64,000 nucleotides of DNA from an uncultured Lachnospiraceae bacterium (GCA_910589105.1 CAJUST010000003.1:58216-122215); one strand, 5' to 3'; positions 16,446-25,898 are shown, counted from the stretch's first letter. Numbers and translations are program-made. Notes: generated by a model from the letters alone, not told the origin.

Positions 16446-16474
16446 TTGACAGAATTGTGAATAAAGTTTAAAAT
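16446..16474 (+). promoter_or_regulatory. rny promoter
   Basis: A consensus TTGACA (16446-16451), a 17-bp spacer and TAAAAT (16469-16474). Confidence 0.7.
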
Positions 16475-16561
16475 TTAACTGTTGTAAATTATGACAGATA
16501 AAACTGTATTTTGTTATTTTTGTTATAGGTACAATGAAAATTGAATAAAGGAGGTGCTCCT

Positions 16562-18109
16562 GTGCAGTCAGTGTTTATTGCTGTGATAGTCACGCTGGCG
16601 TTAGCGATACCGATAACGTATCTGGTTACTGTGACCTACCGCAAGAAAGTTGCCGAGCAGAAAATCGGCAGCGCAGAGGATAAAGCCAGAGCAATTATCG
16701 ATGAAGCAGTTAAGTCAGCCGAAGCGAAAAAACGCGAGACCTTATTGGAAGTCAAGGAAGAAACGATTAAGAGTAAAAATGACTTGGATAGGGAAATCCG
16801 TGAACGCAGGGCTGAAATCCAGCGCAATGAAAGACGCATCGTGCAAAAAGAAGAAAATCTTGATAAAAAAATGGAATCTATTGAGAAACGGGAAGCGGGT
16901 TTCGTTGCAAGGGAAGAAGAGCTAAGCAGGCAGAAAGCAGAAATTGCAAAACTGAGTGAAGAGCGCGTACAGGAATTAGAGAGAATCTCAGGTCTTACCT
17001 CCGAACAGGCAAAAGAATACCTTATCAAAACTGTTGAAGAAGATGTAAAACTTGACACTGCAAAGTTGATCAGAGAACTGGAACATCAGGCAAAGGAAGA
17101 AGCCGGCAAAAGGGCAAGAGATTATGTAGTGTCTGCCATTCAGAAATGCGCGGCAGATCATGTCGCCGAGACTACAATTTCCGTTGTCCAGCTTCCAAAT
17201 GATGAAATGAAAGGACGCATTATAGGGCGGGAAGGACGGAACATCCGTACCTTAGAGACGCTTACCGGAGTAGATTTAATCATTGATGACACGCCGGAAG
17301 CCGTTATCCTTTCAGGATTTGACCCTATCCGCAGAGAGATAGCTAGGATTGCTTTAGAGAAATTAATCGTGGATGGACGTATTCACCCAGCTAGAATTGA
17401 AGAAATGGTGGAAAAAGCAAAGCGTGAAGTGGAGACGATGATTCGGGAAGAAGGGGAAGCCGCTACATTAGAAGTAGGCGTCCATGGAATCCATCCCGAG
17501 TTAGCGCGTTTGCTTGGGCGTATGAAATTTAGGACCAGTTATGGACAGAATGCGTTGAAACATTCGATTGAAGTGGCGCAGATTGCCGGACTTCTCGCTG
17601 GAGAGCTCGGTATAGATATTCGGACTGCAAAACGCGCAGGTCTGCTGCATGACATTGGGAAATCCGTGGATCACGAAATGGAAGGTTCACATATCCAGAT
17701 TGGCGTTGAATTATGTAGGAAATATAAAGAGTCTTCATTGGTTATCAATGCAGTGGAAGCGCATCACGGCGATGTGGAACCGGAAAGTCTGGTTGCGTGT
17801 CTGGTACAAGCTGCCGATACGATCAGTGCGGCGCGTCCGGGAGCAAGGCGTGAAACGTTAGAGACATATTCCAACAGGTTAAAGCAGTTAGAAGATATAA
17901 CAGATAGTTTTAAAGGGGTAGAAAAATCTTTTGCCATTCAGGCGGGCAGAGAGGTTCGGGTAATGGTAGTTCCTGAACAGATTAGTGATGCTGATATGGT
18001 ATTATTGGCACGTAATATTTCCAAACAGATAGAATCTGAATTGGAATATCCGGGACAGATTAAAATTAATTTGATTCGTGAGTCCCGTGTAGTGGATTAT
18101 GCAAAATAA
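16562..18109 (+). CDS. rny: ribonuclease Y
   Basis: A membrane-anchored endoribonuclease that starts mRNA decay in Firmicutes. It has an N-terminal membrane helix (residues ~4-24), a long Glu/Lys/Arg coiled coil, a KH RNA-binding domain (GRIIGREGRNIRTLE) and an HD catalytic domain with the metal-binding HDIGK in GLLHDIGKSVDHE. GTG 16562 is the start, 6 bp after AAGGAGGT; an in-frame TTG at 16541 precedes that site. The 515-residue product matches the family. Confidence 0.96.
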   Translation: MQSVFIAVIVTLALAIPITYLVTVTYRKKVAEQKIGSAEDKARAIIDEAVKSAEAKKRETLLEVKEETIKSKNDLDREIRERRAEIQRNERRIVQKEENLDKKMESIEKREAGFVAREEELSRQKAEIAKLSEERVQELERISGLTSEQAKEYLIKTVEEDVKLDTAKLIRELEHQAKEEAGKRARDYVVSAIQKCAADHVAETTISVVQLPNDEMKGRIIGREGRNIRTLETLTGVDLIIDDTPEAVILSGFDPIRREIARIALEKLIVDGRIHPARIEEMVEKAKREVETMIREEGEAATLEVGVHGIHPELARLLGRMKFRTSYGQNALKHSIEVAQIAGLLAGELGIDIRTAKRAGLLHDIGKSVDHEMEGSHIQIGVELCRKYKESSLVINAVEAHHGDVEPESLVACLVQAADTISAARPGARRETLETYSNRLKQLEDITDSFKGVEKSFAIQAGREVRVMVVPEQISDADMVLLARNISKQIESELEYPGQIKINLIRESRVVDYAK

Positions 18110-18132
18110 GTTTTTTTAAATTTCGAAAAATA

Positions 18133-18173
18133 GGGAAGTGTTGAAGATTTTTTTCAATCGCTTCCCATTTTTT
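18133..18173 (+). terminator. terminator after rny
   Basis: GGGAAGTGTTGAA (18133-18145) pairs with TTCAATCGCTTCCC (18153-18166) with small bulges, followed by six T. Confidence 0.8.
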
Positions 18174-18225
18174 ATCATTTAGGCAATAGAGTTTAGAAAT
18201 TGTATGGGATTGGAAGGAGGATATT

Positions 18226-18771
18226 ATGGTACAGAAATTAAAAAGATTAAAAAGGGAATTGGCGCATAGTGGCGCAATCGTAAATATGTATGAAGATTCG
18301 ATTGAAATGCCAAATGGGAAAGTTGTGAAATGGGATTTTATCGAACATCCGAAAGGGGCGGCGGCGATTCTGCCGGTACTGCCGGATGGACGGATACTTA
18401 TGGTAAGGCAGTACCGCAATGCGTTGGACAGAATTACGCTGGAAATTCCAGCCGGAGCGAGAGACAGTGTAACGGAAGACACGGCAGTCTGCGCAAGGCG
18501 GGAATTAAAAGAAGAAACCGGCTATTCCTGTGGGAAAATCGAAAAATTACTCTCCTTAAAATCAACGGTTGCTTTTTGCGACGAGCTGATAGACGTCTAT
18601 TTAGCGACGGAGTTGACGAAAGGGGAACAGCATTTAGATGAAGATGAATTTATTGATTTAGAAGGTTACAGGCTCGAAGATTTATGTGAGAAAATATATG
18701 CCGGAGAAATTCAGGATGCGAAAACGGTTGCCGCTGTCATGGCGTATGCGAATAAGAGAAAACAGGAATAA
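18226..18771 (+). CDS. NUDIX hydrolase, ADP-ribose pyrophosphatase type
   Basis: It likely hydrolyses ADP-ribose or a related nucleoside diphosphate sugar. The NUDIX box is complete, from Gly in PAGARDSVTEDT through RRELKEETGY. The N-terminal strand region (FIEHPKGAAAILPVL, MVRQYRNAL) matches NudF-type enzymes, and 181 residues is typical. GGAGGA precedes the ATG. Its place directly upstream of spoIIM matches the order found in Bacillus and Clostridia. Confidence 0.9.
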   Translation: MVQKLKRLKRELAHSGAIVNMYEDSIEMPNGKVVKWDFIEHPKGAAAILPVLPDGRILMVRQYRNALDRITLEIPAGARDSVTEDTAVCARRELKEETGYSCGKIEKLLSLKSTVAFCDELIDVYLATELTKGEQHLDEDEFIDLEGYRLEDLCEKIYAGEIQDAKTVAAVMAYANKRKQE

Positions 18772-18824
18772 TGACACTTAGGCGCGCATAAGTTAAGGTA
18801 ACAATAATTTGGGACGTGTACTAA

Positions 18825-19391
18825 GTGAAGAAAAGCACTTTTCTGTTTGTTTTCGTTTTTTTAGGCGGCGTGATTTGCGCAAATATATTAGGGGTTGTTG
18901 CCGGAAAAGAACTGGGGGCAATGAATGAATATTTTATGAACCGGTATATGTATGCGGATATACAGGGACAGGAATTGTTTCCATTTTTGTTTTATGAGCG
19001 GGCGCCAAAGTTTTTGGTTTTGCTGTTGTTAAGCATTGGGATTTTTGGGACATTCATCGTAGATGGATATATCGGCTATCTTGGGTTTTCCGTCGGGTTT
19101 TTATCCGTAATAGCCATTATGAATTATGGGATTAAGGGGGTTTTGCTCCTTTTAGGGTTCTTTTTTCCGCAATGGCTGTTTTATGTCCCGGCTCTGATTC
19201 TCTGGTATTATGAAGTGAGGTATTACAAAGGGGCTGGCAGGACGGCGGCATATGGCGAACAGAAAAATAAAAAGCATATCAAGCTTGCCGTATCTTTGAT
19301 GCTTGCCGGAATCCTGCTTTTCTCTGGGCTTTTTCTGGAAAGTTACGTCAACCCATTTTTTTTGCAGAATATAATTCGTATAGTCGGTTAA
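18825..19391 (+). CDS. spoIIM: stage II sporulation protein M family membrane protein
   Basis: SpoIIM is part of the SpoIIDMP complex that remodels septal peptidoglycan during engulfment. The 188-residue product has about five hydrophobic segments, starting at residue ~5, and carries GYLGFSVGFLSVIAIMNYG and FFPQWLFYVPALILW, which I recognise from the SpoIIM/DUF95 family. The start is GTG 18825 with only a weak ribosome site. The neighbour NUDIX gene supports the call. It implies a spore-forming ancestry but does not prove sporulation. Confidence 0.8.
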   Translation: MKKSTFLFVFVFLGGVICANILGVVAGKELGAMNEYFMNRYMYADIQGQELFPFLFYERAPKFLVLLLLSIGIFGTFIVDGYIGYLGFSVGFLSVIAIMNYGIKGVLLLLGFFFPQWLFYVPALILWYYEVRYYKGAGRTAAYGEQKNKKHIKLAVSLMLAGILLFSGLFLESYVNPFFLQNIIRIVG

Positions 19392-19392
19392 A

Positions 19393-19425
19393 AAACCGGA
19401 AAGGCAGACAGCTCCTTTCCGGTTT
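19393..19425. terminator. bidirectional terminator between spoIIM and DAHP synthase
   Basis: AAACCGGAAAGG (near 19393-19404) pairs with CCTTTCCGGTTT (19414-19425). The arms carry A and T tracts, so it can serve both convergent genes. Confidence 0.85.
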
Positions 19426-19434
19426 GGCATTTCA

Positions 19435-20466
19435 TTAGATATTTTTTTCTGCTATGTCATAGATTAACTGTTCGGAAGCTTCCCAGCCTAAACATGGGTC
19501 CGTAATGGATTTTCCATAGATATGTTCGCCAACTTTCTGGGCGCCGGGTTCAATATAGCTTTCAATCATCACGCCTTTAATCATTTTATGGATTTCAGGG
19601 GAAATCCTGCGGTTGTGCATGACTTCTTTTACGATACGCACTTGTTCTTCGTATTTCTTTCCAGAGTTGGAATGGTTTGCATCGATAATGGCGGCGGGAT
19701 TTACCAAATCTATCTTTTGATAGCGGTCAATCAGCCGCATAATATCTTCATAATGATAGTTCTGGACATTGTTCCCATGTTTGGAAACAGCCCCGCGTAG
19801 TACTACGTGCGTCAGCGGGTTTCCGGTCGTTTCCACTTCATATCCGCCATAAACAAAGTGATGCGGATGCTGCGCGGCATAGACGGAATTTAACATAACG
19901 GTAAAATCACCGCTGGTCGGGTTTTTCATACCGGAAGCCACGTCAAAACCGCTGACAGTCAGGCGGTGATGCTGGTCTTCCACGGAACGGGCGCCGATAG
20001 CGACATAAGAGAGTAAATCTTCCACATAGCCCCAGTTTTCCGGATAAAGCATTTCATCTGCGCATGTCAGGCCGCTTTCTTTAATGGCGCGGATGTGCAT
20101 GTTGCGCATGGCAATTAGTCCGGCAAGCATATCCGGTTTTTTCTCAGGGTCAGGCTGTGAAGCGATTCCCTTATATCCTTCTCCGGTCGTGCGCGGTTTA
20201 TTGGTGTAAATTCTGGGAATCAAAATCAGCCGGTCTTTTACCTTTTCCGCAACAGGGGCAAGACGGCTGACATAATCACAGACGGCTTCTTCGTTGTCCG
20301 CGGAACATGGGCCGATAATCACTAAAAATCGGTCGTCTTTTCCGGTGATAACGTCAGAAATCATCTGATCCCGTTTCGATTTTAAATCGGCCAGCTCTTT
20401 TGGGAGCGGGTACTGTTCTTTGATCGCATCCGGGCTTGGAAGCTGCTTTAAATAGGAAAAACTCAT
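19435..20466 (-). CDS. aroF: 3-deoxy-7-phosphoheptulonate synthase (DAHP synthase, AroFGH type)
   Basis: It joins phosphoenolpyruvate and erythrose 4-phosphate, the entry step of aromatic amino acid synthesis. Motifs include LVIIGPCSADN, IYTNKPRTTGEGYKG, SVEDQHHR and AIIDANHSNSGKKYEEQ, marking the class I beta (AroFGH) enzyme of 343 residues. The start is the ATG at 20466, 8 bp after AAAGGAG. The tRNA-Arg gene lies only 30 bp upstream with no terminator between, so both may come from one promoter. Confidence 0.93.
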   Translation of the reverse strand: MSFSYLKQLPSPDAIKEQYPLPKELADLKSKRDQMISDVITGKDDRFLVIIGPCSADNEEAVCDYVSRLAPVAEKVKDRLILIPRIYTNKPRTTGEGYKGIASQPDPEKKPDMLAGLIAMRNMHIRAIKESGLTCADEMLYPENWGYVEDLLSYVAIGARSVEDQHHRLTVSGFDVASGMKNPTSGDFTVMLNSVYAAQHPHHFVYGGYEVETTGNPLTHVVLRGAVSKHGNNVQNYHYEDIMRLIDRYQKIDLVNPAAIIDANHSNSGKKYEEQVRIVKEVMHNRRISPEIHKMIKGVMIESYIEPGAQKVGEHIYGKSITDPCLGWEASEQLIYDIAEKNI

Positions 20467-20496
20467 ACTTTTCACTCCTTTTACACATAATAAAAA

Positions 20497-20568
20497 TGCA
20501 ACCGGCGGGAATCGAACCCACATCGCAGGAGTCGGAGTCCTGTGTTCTATCCGTTAGACTACGGTTGC
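20497..20568 (-). tRNA. tRNA-Arg (anticodon CCG)
   Basis: Read on the minus strand, GCAACCG and CGGTTGC form the acceptor stem. CAGGA/TCCTG frames the anticodon loop CTCCGAC with CCG at the anticodon positions, and the T-arm GTGGG-TTCGATT-CCCGC is intact. A discriminator A is encoded but the CCA end is not. Confidence 0.95.
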
Positions 20569-20579
20569 AAATCGTGTTT

Positions 20580-20608
20580 ATCATAATACATAGTGGAAGA
20601 AATGTCAA
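20580..20608 (-). promoter_or_regulatory. promoter for tRNA-Arg and probably DAHP synthase
   Basis: On the minus strand: TTGACA (20608-20603), a 17-bp spacer and TATGAT (20585-20580), 11 bp ahead of the tRNA 5' end. Confidence 0.8.
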
Positions 20609-20664
20609 TAAATGTTTTTATTTTTCTTGTAAAGAATTGATTTCGATTAATTTTTAAGAATGGG

Positions 20665-20693
20665 TTGACTTTTAAAGTATGGTTTGCTATTCT
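20665..20693 (+). promoter_or_regulatory. promoter for the SH3-domain protein gene
   Basis: TTGACT (20665-20670), a 17-bp spacer and TATTCT (20688-20693). A GGAGG ribosome site precedes the ATG at 20771. Confidence 0.65.
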
Positions 20694-20770
20694 AAAAAAC
20701 GGACATATCATAGGAAGAAAATCGCTCCTGTTACGGGATTGGGATTAGAATTAATTAGGAGGAATTTAGA

Positions 20771-22111
20771 ATGGGCTCTCAGACAAATGATAGTAATAAA
20801 AATAATTCAAATATGAATACTGATAACAATGGAAATCCAACTGGGATTATGGAATTTTGCAAAAAGCATTTTTATCATATCACTTCAGCGGCGCTATTTA
20901 TAATTTTAATTTTCGTCCTTGTAAAGTATACGGGAAACACGGACGGCGCCGATGGGAAGAAGGAGACAGAGACACAGGAAACGCAGGCGGTGTTAGAATC
21001 GACCGAAACTGTGGAGGAATACCAAAAGGATGCTTATCCGGAAATCAATAAATTAATTGGGAAATATTATAAAGCGTTTGCAAAAGGGAACACGGACAAG
21101 TTAGCGACTCTTGCAGATCCGATTTCCGAAGCGGAGAAAAGCTATATTGCTGAATTTAGCCAATATGTGGAAGAATACCGCAATATTGCCTGCTACACCA
21201 AAAAAGGGATTTCGGAAGATTCCTTTATTGTTTCCGCTTATATGGAAATTAAATTTAAAGAAGCCGATACGGTGGCTCCCGGCTTAGAGACATTTTATAT
21301 AGAGAAAAAAGACGGCGCTTACTATATCAATAATTTATACGGCATGTTCAATTCTGAGATGGAAGAATATGACGTGGATGCGGACATAGCGGCTCTGCTG
21401 TCAGAGTTTAGCCAGCAGCCGGACGTTGTAAAGCTTCAGACAGAAGTGCAGCAAAAATATGAAGAAGCGTTTGCGGCAGATGAAAATTTAAAAAATATCG
21501 TAGAGACGAAGCTTCCGGATTCGATTACGCTGTGGGCGTATGGACAGGCAGAGGCGGCTAAGAAAGCGGAAGAAGAAAAATTAGCGGCCGAGGAAGCGGC
21601 TAAAAAAGCGGCGGAAGAAGAAGCGAAGAAAAAAGAAGAAGAAGAAAAAAAGGCGGCAGAGCTTGCATCTGCGGTTGTTGTCTATGCAACGGATAAAGTC
21701 AATGTCAGGGCTGAGGCGAATGAAACGTCTGAAATCATTGGAAAACTGGAATTTGGCTCTCAGACGACGCGTTTAGAAGAAAAAGACGGCTGGAGCAGGG
21801 TGGATTATAACGGGGGTCAGCAGGGATATGTAAAGTCTGAGTTTCTGTCATTAGAAGTTCCGCAGGCTCCGCCAGAGAATGCGGATGCAGATGCGCAGCA
21901 GGAGGCTCCGGCGAAAAGCTTAGCGGAAGGCTCCGTGATTACGGCAAAGGAAAGCGTTATTCTCCGAAAGAGCATGGGTGAGGATTCGGAGAAGATAGCA
22001 ACGGTATTTGCAGGAGAAAAAATAACTGTCATTATGAGTTATGCAGAGGGCTGGACAAAAGTAAGCTATGGAGAAAAAACAGGGTTTATAAAAACGGCTC
22101 TGCTACAGTAA
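20771..22111 (+). CDS. membrane-anchored protein with two bacterial SH3 domains
   Basis: The 446-residue product has a short Asn-rich cytoplasmic N-terminus, one membrane helix (about residues 37-54) and an extracellular region. This holds an unrecognised alpha/beta domain (~75-250), an Ala/Glu/Lys coiled linker (~257-295) and two SH3b repeats. The repeats are marked by YATDKVNVRAEANETSEIIG with GWSRVDYNGGQQGYVKSEFL, and by ESVILRKSMGEDSEKIAT with GWTKVSYGEKTGFIKTALL. SH3b domains usually bind the cell wall. No catalytic domain is visible, so a structural or sensing role at the wall is likely. Confidence 0.85.
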   Translation: MGSQTNDSNKNNSNMNTDNNGNPTGIMEFCKKHFYHITSAALFIILIFVLVKYTGNTDGADGKKETETQETQAVLESTETVEEYQKDAYPEINKLIGKYYKAFAKGNTDKLATLADPISEAEKSYIAEFSQYVEEYRNIACYTKKGISEDSFIVSAYMEIKFKEADTVAPGLETFYIEKKDGAYYINNLYGMFNSEMEEYDVDADIAALLSEFSQQPDVVKLQTEVQQKYEEAFAADENLKNIVETKLPDSITLWAYGQAEAAKKAEEEKLAAEEAAKKAAEEEAKKKEEEEKKAAELASAVVVYATDKVNVRAEANETSEIIGKLEFGSQTTRLEEKDGWSRVDYNGGQQGYVKSEFLSLEVPQAPPENADADAQQEAPAKSLAEGSVITAKESVILRKSMGEDSEKIATVFAGEKITVIMSYAEGWTKVSYGEKTGFIKTALLQ

Positions 22112-22134
22112 CAGTTCGTATCAAATACAGATTT

Positions 22135-22163
22135 TACGGAGACTTTTTAAGTCTCCGTATTTT
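22135..22163 (+). terminator. terminator between the SH3 gene and rluF
   Basis: TACGGAGACT (22135-22144) pairs perfectly with AGTCTCCGTA (22150-22159), followed by TTTT. The rluF ribosome site begins only a few bases later. Confidence 0.8.
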
Positions 22164-22177
22164 ATAAGGATGAAAAA

Positions 22178-22909
22178 ATGGAAACAGGGAAACGGATCAA
22201 TAAATTTTTAAGTGAAGCCGGAGTTTGTTCAAGGCGGGAAGCGGACCGGCAGATTCAAAATGGAAACGTAACGATAGACGGCAGGAGAGCGGAAATTGGA
22301 AGCCGCGTCTTAGAGGGACAGGAAGTGTGTTTTTTAGGACAGCCTGTGAAAAAAGAAGAAGAAAAAATCCTGATTGCGGCGCATAAGCCAGTCGGGATTG
22401 TCTGTACGGCGGAAAAACGTGAAAAAGATAATATCGTGGATTTTTTCCGCTATCCAAAACGGATTTATCCGGTTGGCAGATTGGATAAAGATTCTTCCGG
22501 TTTGATTTTAATGACGAACCAAGGGGAAATTGTCAACAAAATCATGCGCGCGGGGAATATGCACGAGCGGGAATATTTAGTGACTGTCAATAAGCCGTTG
22601 ACAGAGCCTTTTTTGCGTGGAATCGCAGGCGGCGTGCCATTGGCGGAACTTGGCGTGATGACGCGCAGATGTTTTGTAGAGCAGATTGGCAAACGTAAAT
22701 TTAGAATTATTTTAACGCAGGGATTTAACCGCCAAATCCGCAGAATGTGTGAGTATTTTAATTACCGCGTGGAAGCGTTGGAACGTACGCGGATTATGAA
22801 TATTGAGCTGGGGGATTTAGCCTTGGGGGCTTACCGTCCCGTGGAAGGCAGGGAATACCGGAAGCTTTTGGAATTAATTGCAGATTCCAGCAGCCTTCCG
22901 AAGTTCTAA
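22178..22909 (+). CDS. rluF: 23S rRNA pseudouridine synthase, RluF type
   Basis: A 243-residue RsuA-family enzyme that converts a uridine of 23S rRNA to pseudouridine. An N-terminal S4 domain (INKFLSEAGVCSRREAD) binds RNA. The catalytic Asp is in PVGRLDKDSSGLILMTN, and QGFNRQIRRMCEYF is the conserved C-terminal motif. RluF (U2604) fits best by length and motif detail, but RluB/RsuA-like specificity is not excluded. It leads the run to ligA and metA. Confidence 0.88.
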   Translation: METGKRINKFLSEAGVCSRREADRQIQNGNVTIDGRRAEIGSRVLEGQEVCFLGQPVKKEEEKILIAAHKPVGIVCTAEKREKDNIVDFFRYPKRIYPVGRLDKDSSGLILMTNQGEIVNKIMRAGNMHEREYLVTVNKPLTEPFLRGIAGGVPLAELGVMTRRCFVEQIGKRKFRIILTQGFNRQIRRMCEYFNYRVEALERTRIMNIELGDLALGAYRPVEGREYRKLLELIADSSSLPKF

Positions 22910-22931
22910 ATGACAAAAAGGAGCAAGAACA

Positions 22932-24941
22932 ATGGGCATAAAAGAAAACATAGAACAACTGCGGGAGAAAATTGAATACCACAATAACCGGTATTACAAT
23001 GAGGATAATCCGGAAGTGTCCGATTATGAATATGATATGCTGATGCAAAAGTTAAAACAGTTAGAGAAGGAGCATCCAGAATATGAGGACGCCAATTCCC
23101 CGACAAAGAAAGTAGGGGGAACTGCGAAACGGCAGGCTGGCGTTTTAGTCCGGCATAACGTGCCGATGTTAAGCCTCCAGGATATGTTTTCCAAAGAAGA
23201 AATTTTAGAGTTTGTAGAAGATATGCAAAAACAGCTTGAAGATCCGGAATTTGTCGTGGAATATAAAATTGACGGGCTTTCCCTATCGCTTCGTTATGAA
23301 TACGGGAAATTAAAACTTGCGGAGACACGCGGCGACGGCGTTACATTCGGGGAAGATGTGACGGAAAATGCCAGAGTAATTGAGGACGTGAAGCAGACTC
23401 TTAGGGATAAGCCAAAATATTTAGAAATCCGTGGAGAAGTCTATATGAAAAATGAAGACTTTGACGCAGTAAACGAACTTCAGGAGCTGTTGGGAAAAAA
23501 AGCGTTTGCAAACCCAAGAAACTGCGCGGCGGGGACGTTAAGGCAGTTAGATCCTTCCGTGACAAAAGAGAGGAAACTCTCTATGTTTGTATTTAATATC
23601 CAGCAGGTGGACGGCATTGTGTTTGAGACGCATACGCAAGGGTATGAATTTCTAAAAAATCAGGGGATTCCGGTTATAGATGACTACCGGCTTTGTAAAA
23701 CCGGAGAAGAAGTCTGGAAGGCGATTGAGGCAATCGGGGAAAACAGGGGGAAGCTCCCTTACGATATAGATGGAGCCGTTGTCAAAGTCAACAGCTATCG
23801 GGACAGGGAACAGTTAGGGGCGACCTCAAAAGTCCCGCGCTGGGCGGCTGCCTATAAATACCCGCCGGAGGAAAAAGAGACGGTATTAAGGGAAATTGAG
23901 CTTTCTGTTGGACGCACTGGGCGGATTACGCCGACGGCTGTGTTTGATCCGGTGCGTTTGTGCGGAACGTCAGTTTCAAGGGCGACGCTCCACAATCAGG
24001 ATTTTATGGACGAACTGGACATTGGGGTTTTAGATACGGTTGTGGTCTATAAATCCGGCGAAATTATCCCGAAAATAAAAGAAGTAAAAAAAGAGAAACG
24101 TCCGGCAGGCTGGGTGAAGTTTCAGATTCCCGATGCATGTCCGGTATGTGGGGAAAAATTAGTCCGGGACAAGGATACGGCAGATATGAAGTGCATCAAT
24201 GAAAGCTGTCCTGCGCAGCTTGAACGGCAGATTATTAATTTTGTCGGCAGGGATGCAATGGACATGAAAGGCTTTGGAGCGGTCTATATCACGGAACTAA
24301 TAAAAAAGGGGTATATAAAAAGCGCGGCGGATATTTATTCGCTCAAAGAAAGCCGCGATGCCTTAATTGAGGAAGGGTTAATCGGAAAAGAGAAAAATAC
24401 AGATAAGTTATTGTCAGTCATTGAAAAATCCAAAGAAAACGATGCCTATAAGCTTTTGACGGGCCTTGGGATACCAAATGTAGGAAAAGCGGCCGCAAAA
24501 GCAATTATGCGGAAGTTTCGGACATTTGACAGCTTAATTCGCGCAACCTCAGAAGAATTGCAGGAAGTGGAGGATATTGGCGGCGTGTCGGCAGAATCCA
24601 TTCTGCGTTTTTTTGCAAAAAAAGAAAATCAGGAATTAATGGAACGGTTCAAAGCGGCGGGCGTAAATATGGAATGCTATATGGAAGATGGCATGGACGG
24701 CGGGGACGGCAGATTATCAGGAAAGACATTTGTCATTACAGGGACGCTCCCTAATTTAGACAGAAGGGAAGCGGCGGCATTAATTGAAAAATTCGGCGGG
24801 AAAGTGACAAATTCCGTTTCCAAAAAGACTTCCTATCTTTTGGCAGGAGAAAAAGCGGGAAGCAAGCAGACGAAAGCGGAAAGCCTTGGCATTCCGGTAA
24901 TTTCAGAAGCAATGCTCCTTGAAATGACAGGCGGAAAGTAA
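22932..24941 (+). CDS. ligA: NAD-dependent DNA ligase
   Basis: It seals nicks in replication and repair. Domains in order: Ia (YYNEDNPEVSDYEYD), nucleotidyltransferase with the adenylated Lys in VEYKIDGLSLSLRY, OB fold, a four-Cys zinc finger (CPVCGEKL ... CINESCPAQL), helix-hairpin-helix repeats (GLGIPNVGKAAAKAI) and a C-terminal BRCT domain (LSGKTFVITGTLPNLDR). The 669-residue length is standard. It follows rluF by 22 bp. Confidence 0.97.
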   Translation: MGIKENIEQLREKIEYHNNRYYNEDNPEVSDYEYDMLMQKLKQLEKEHPEYEDANSPTKKVGGTAKRQAGVLVRHNVPMLSLQDMFSKEEILEFVEDMQKQLEDPEFVVEYKIDGLSLSLRYEYGKLKLAETRGDGVTFGEDVTENARVIEDVKQTLRDKPKYLEIRGEVYMKNEDFDAVNELQELLGKKAFANPRNCAAGTLRQLDPSVTKERKLSMFVFNIQQVDGIVFETHTQGYEFLKNQGIPVIDDYRLCKTGEEVWKAIEAIGENRGKLPYDIDGAVVKVNSYRDREQLGATSKVPRWAAAYKYPPEEKETVLREIELSVGRTGRITPTAVFDPVRLCGTSVSRATLHNQDFMDELDIGVLDTVVVYKSGEIIPKIKEVKKEKRPAGWVKFQIPDACPVCGEKLVRDKDTADMKCINESCPAQLERQIINFVGRDAMDMKGFGAVYITELIKKGYIKSAADIYSLKESRDALIEEGLIGKEKNTDKLLSVIEKSKENDAYKLLTGLGIPNVGKAAAKAIMRKFRTFDSLIRATSEELQEVEDIGGVSAESILRFFAKKENQELMERFKAAGVNMECYMEDGMDGGDGRLSGKTFVITGTLPNLDRREAAALIEKFGGKVTNSVSKKTSYLLAGEKAGSKQTKAESLGIPVISEAMLLEMTGGK

Positions 24942-24965
24942 ACAAAAAGAAAAGAGGCGGTTTAT

Positions 24966-25898
24966 ATGCCAATTCGCACACAAAGCGATTTACCGGCAAA
25001 AGAAATTTTAGAAAAAGAAAATATTTTTGTAATGGATGAAAACCGGGCGATGCATCAGGATATCCGGCCAATCCGCATAGCGATTTTAAACCTTATGCCT
25101 TTAAAAGAGGACACGGAACTGCAGATTTTAAGATCGCTGTCTAATACGCCTCTACAGGTGGATATTACATTCCTGACGGTGACAAGCCATGAGTCAAAAC
25201 ATACCTCGAAAAGCCATCTGAATAAATTTTACCAGACATTTTCCTGTGTAAAAGAGCAGTGTTTTGACGGCTTGATTATAACGGGCGCGCCAGTGGAAAT
25301 GATGGAATTTGAGGAAGTGGACTACTGGCAGGAATTATGTGGGATTATGGATTGGACAAAGACGAATGTGACATCGACTTTGCATGTCTGCTGGGGGGCG
25401 CAGGCGGGCTTATTCTATCATTACGGCATCCCGAAATATAAATTAGAACAAAAACTTTTTGGAATTTATGAGCACCGCGTTATGAATCGGAAAGTTCCCC
25501 TAGTGCGTGGATTTGACGATTATTTTATGGCGCCCCATTCAAGGAATACCAAAAACCGCGCAGAAGACATTAAGGCAGTCAGGGAATTGACAATTTTGGC
25601 GGAATCCGAAGAAGCCGGCGTATTTCTTGCGATTGCAGACGAGGGGCGGAAAGTTTTTCTGATGGGGCATCCGGAATATGACAGATATACATTGGATAAA
25701 GAATATAAGCGGGATCAGAAAAAAGGGTTAAACATTGCGCTGCCGCGGAATTATTATCCGAACGACTGCCCTGATATGCGTCCCAATTTACAGTGGCGCT
25801 CGCATGGAAACGCATTGTATTCGAACTGGCTGAATTATTACGTCTACCAGCAGACCCCGTATGATTTTATCAGTACGGCGGGGATTGTGGGGAAATAG
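24966..25898 (+). CDS. metA: homoserine O-acyltransferase (MetA family)
   Basis: It acylates homoserine, the first committed step to methionine. The catalytic Cys lies in TLHVCWGAQAGLFYHYGI, with the His/Glu pair in LMGHPEYDRYTL. The 310-residue length fits MetA. In Firmicutes, MetA-family enzymes often use acetyl-CoA rather than succinyl-CoA; the residue that decides this was not resolved here. It uses homoserine, the product of hom at the start of the window. No SAM riboswitch or T-box is seen upstream; the gap to ligA is 24 bp. Confidence 0.92.
   Translation: MPIRTQSDLPAKEILEKENIFVMDENRAMHQDIRPIRIAILNLMPLKEDTELQILRSLSNTPLQVDITFLTVTSHESKHTSKSHLNKFYQTFSCVKEQCFDGLIITGAPVEMMEFEEVDYWQELCGIMDWTKTNVTSTLHVCWGAQAGLFYHYGIPKYKLEQKLFGIYEHRVMNRKVPLVRGFDDYFMAPHSRNTKNRAEDIKAVRELTILAESEEAGVFLAIADEGRKVFLMGHPEYDRYTLDKEYKRDQKKGLNIALPRNYYPNDCPDMRPNLQWRSHGNALYSNWLNYYVYQQTPYDFISTAGIVGK

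Noticed and set aside
20771..22111. SH3-domain protein as a cell-wall hydrolase
   Set aside because: No amidase, NlpC/P60 or glucosaminidase motif is present in any part of the protein.
24930..24966. Possible SAM riboswitch or T-box ahead of metA
   Set aside because: The gap from ligA is only 24 bp, too short for either, and no matching motif is seen.
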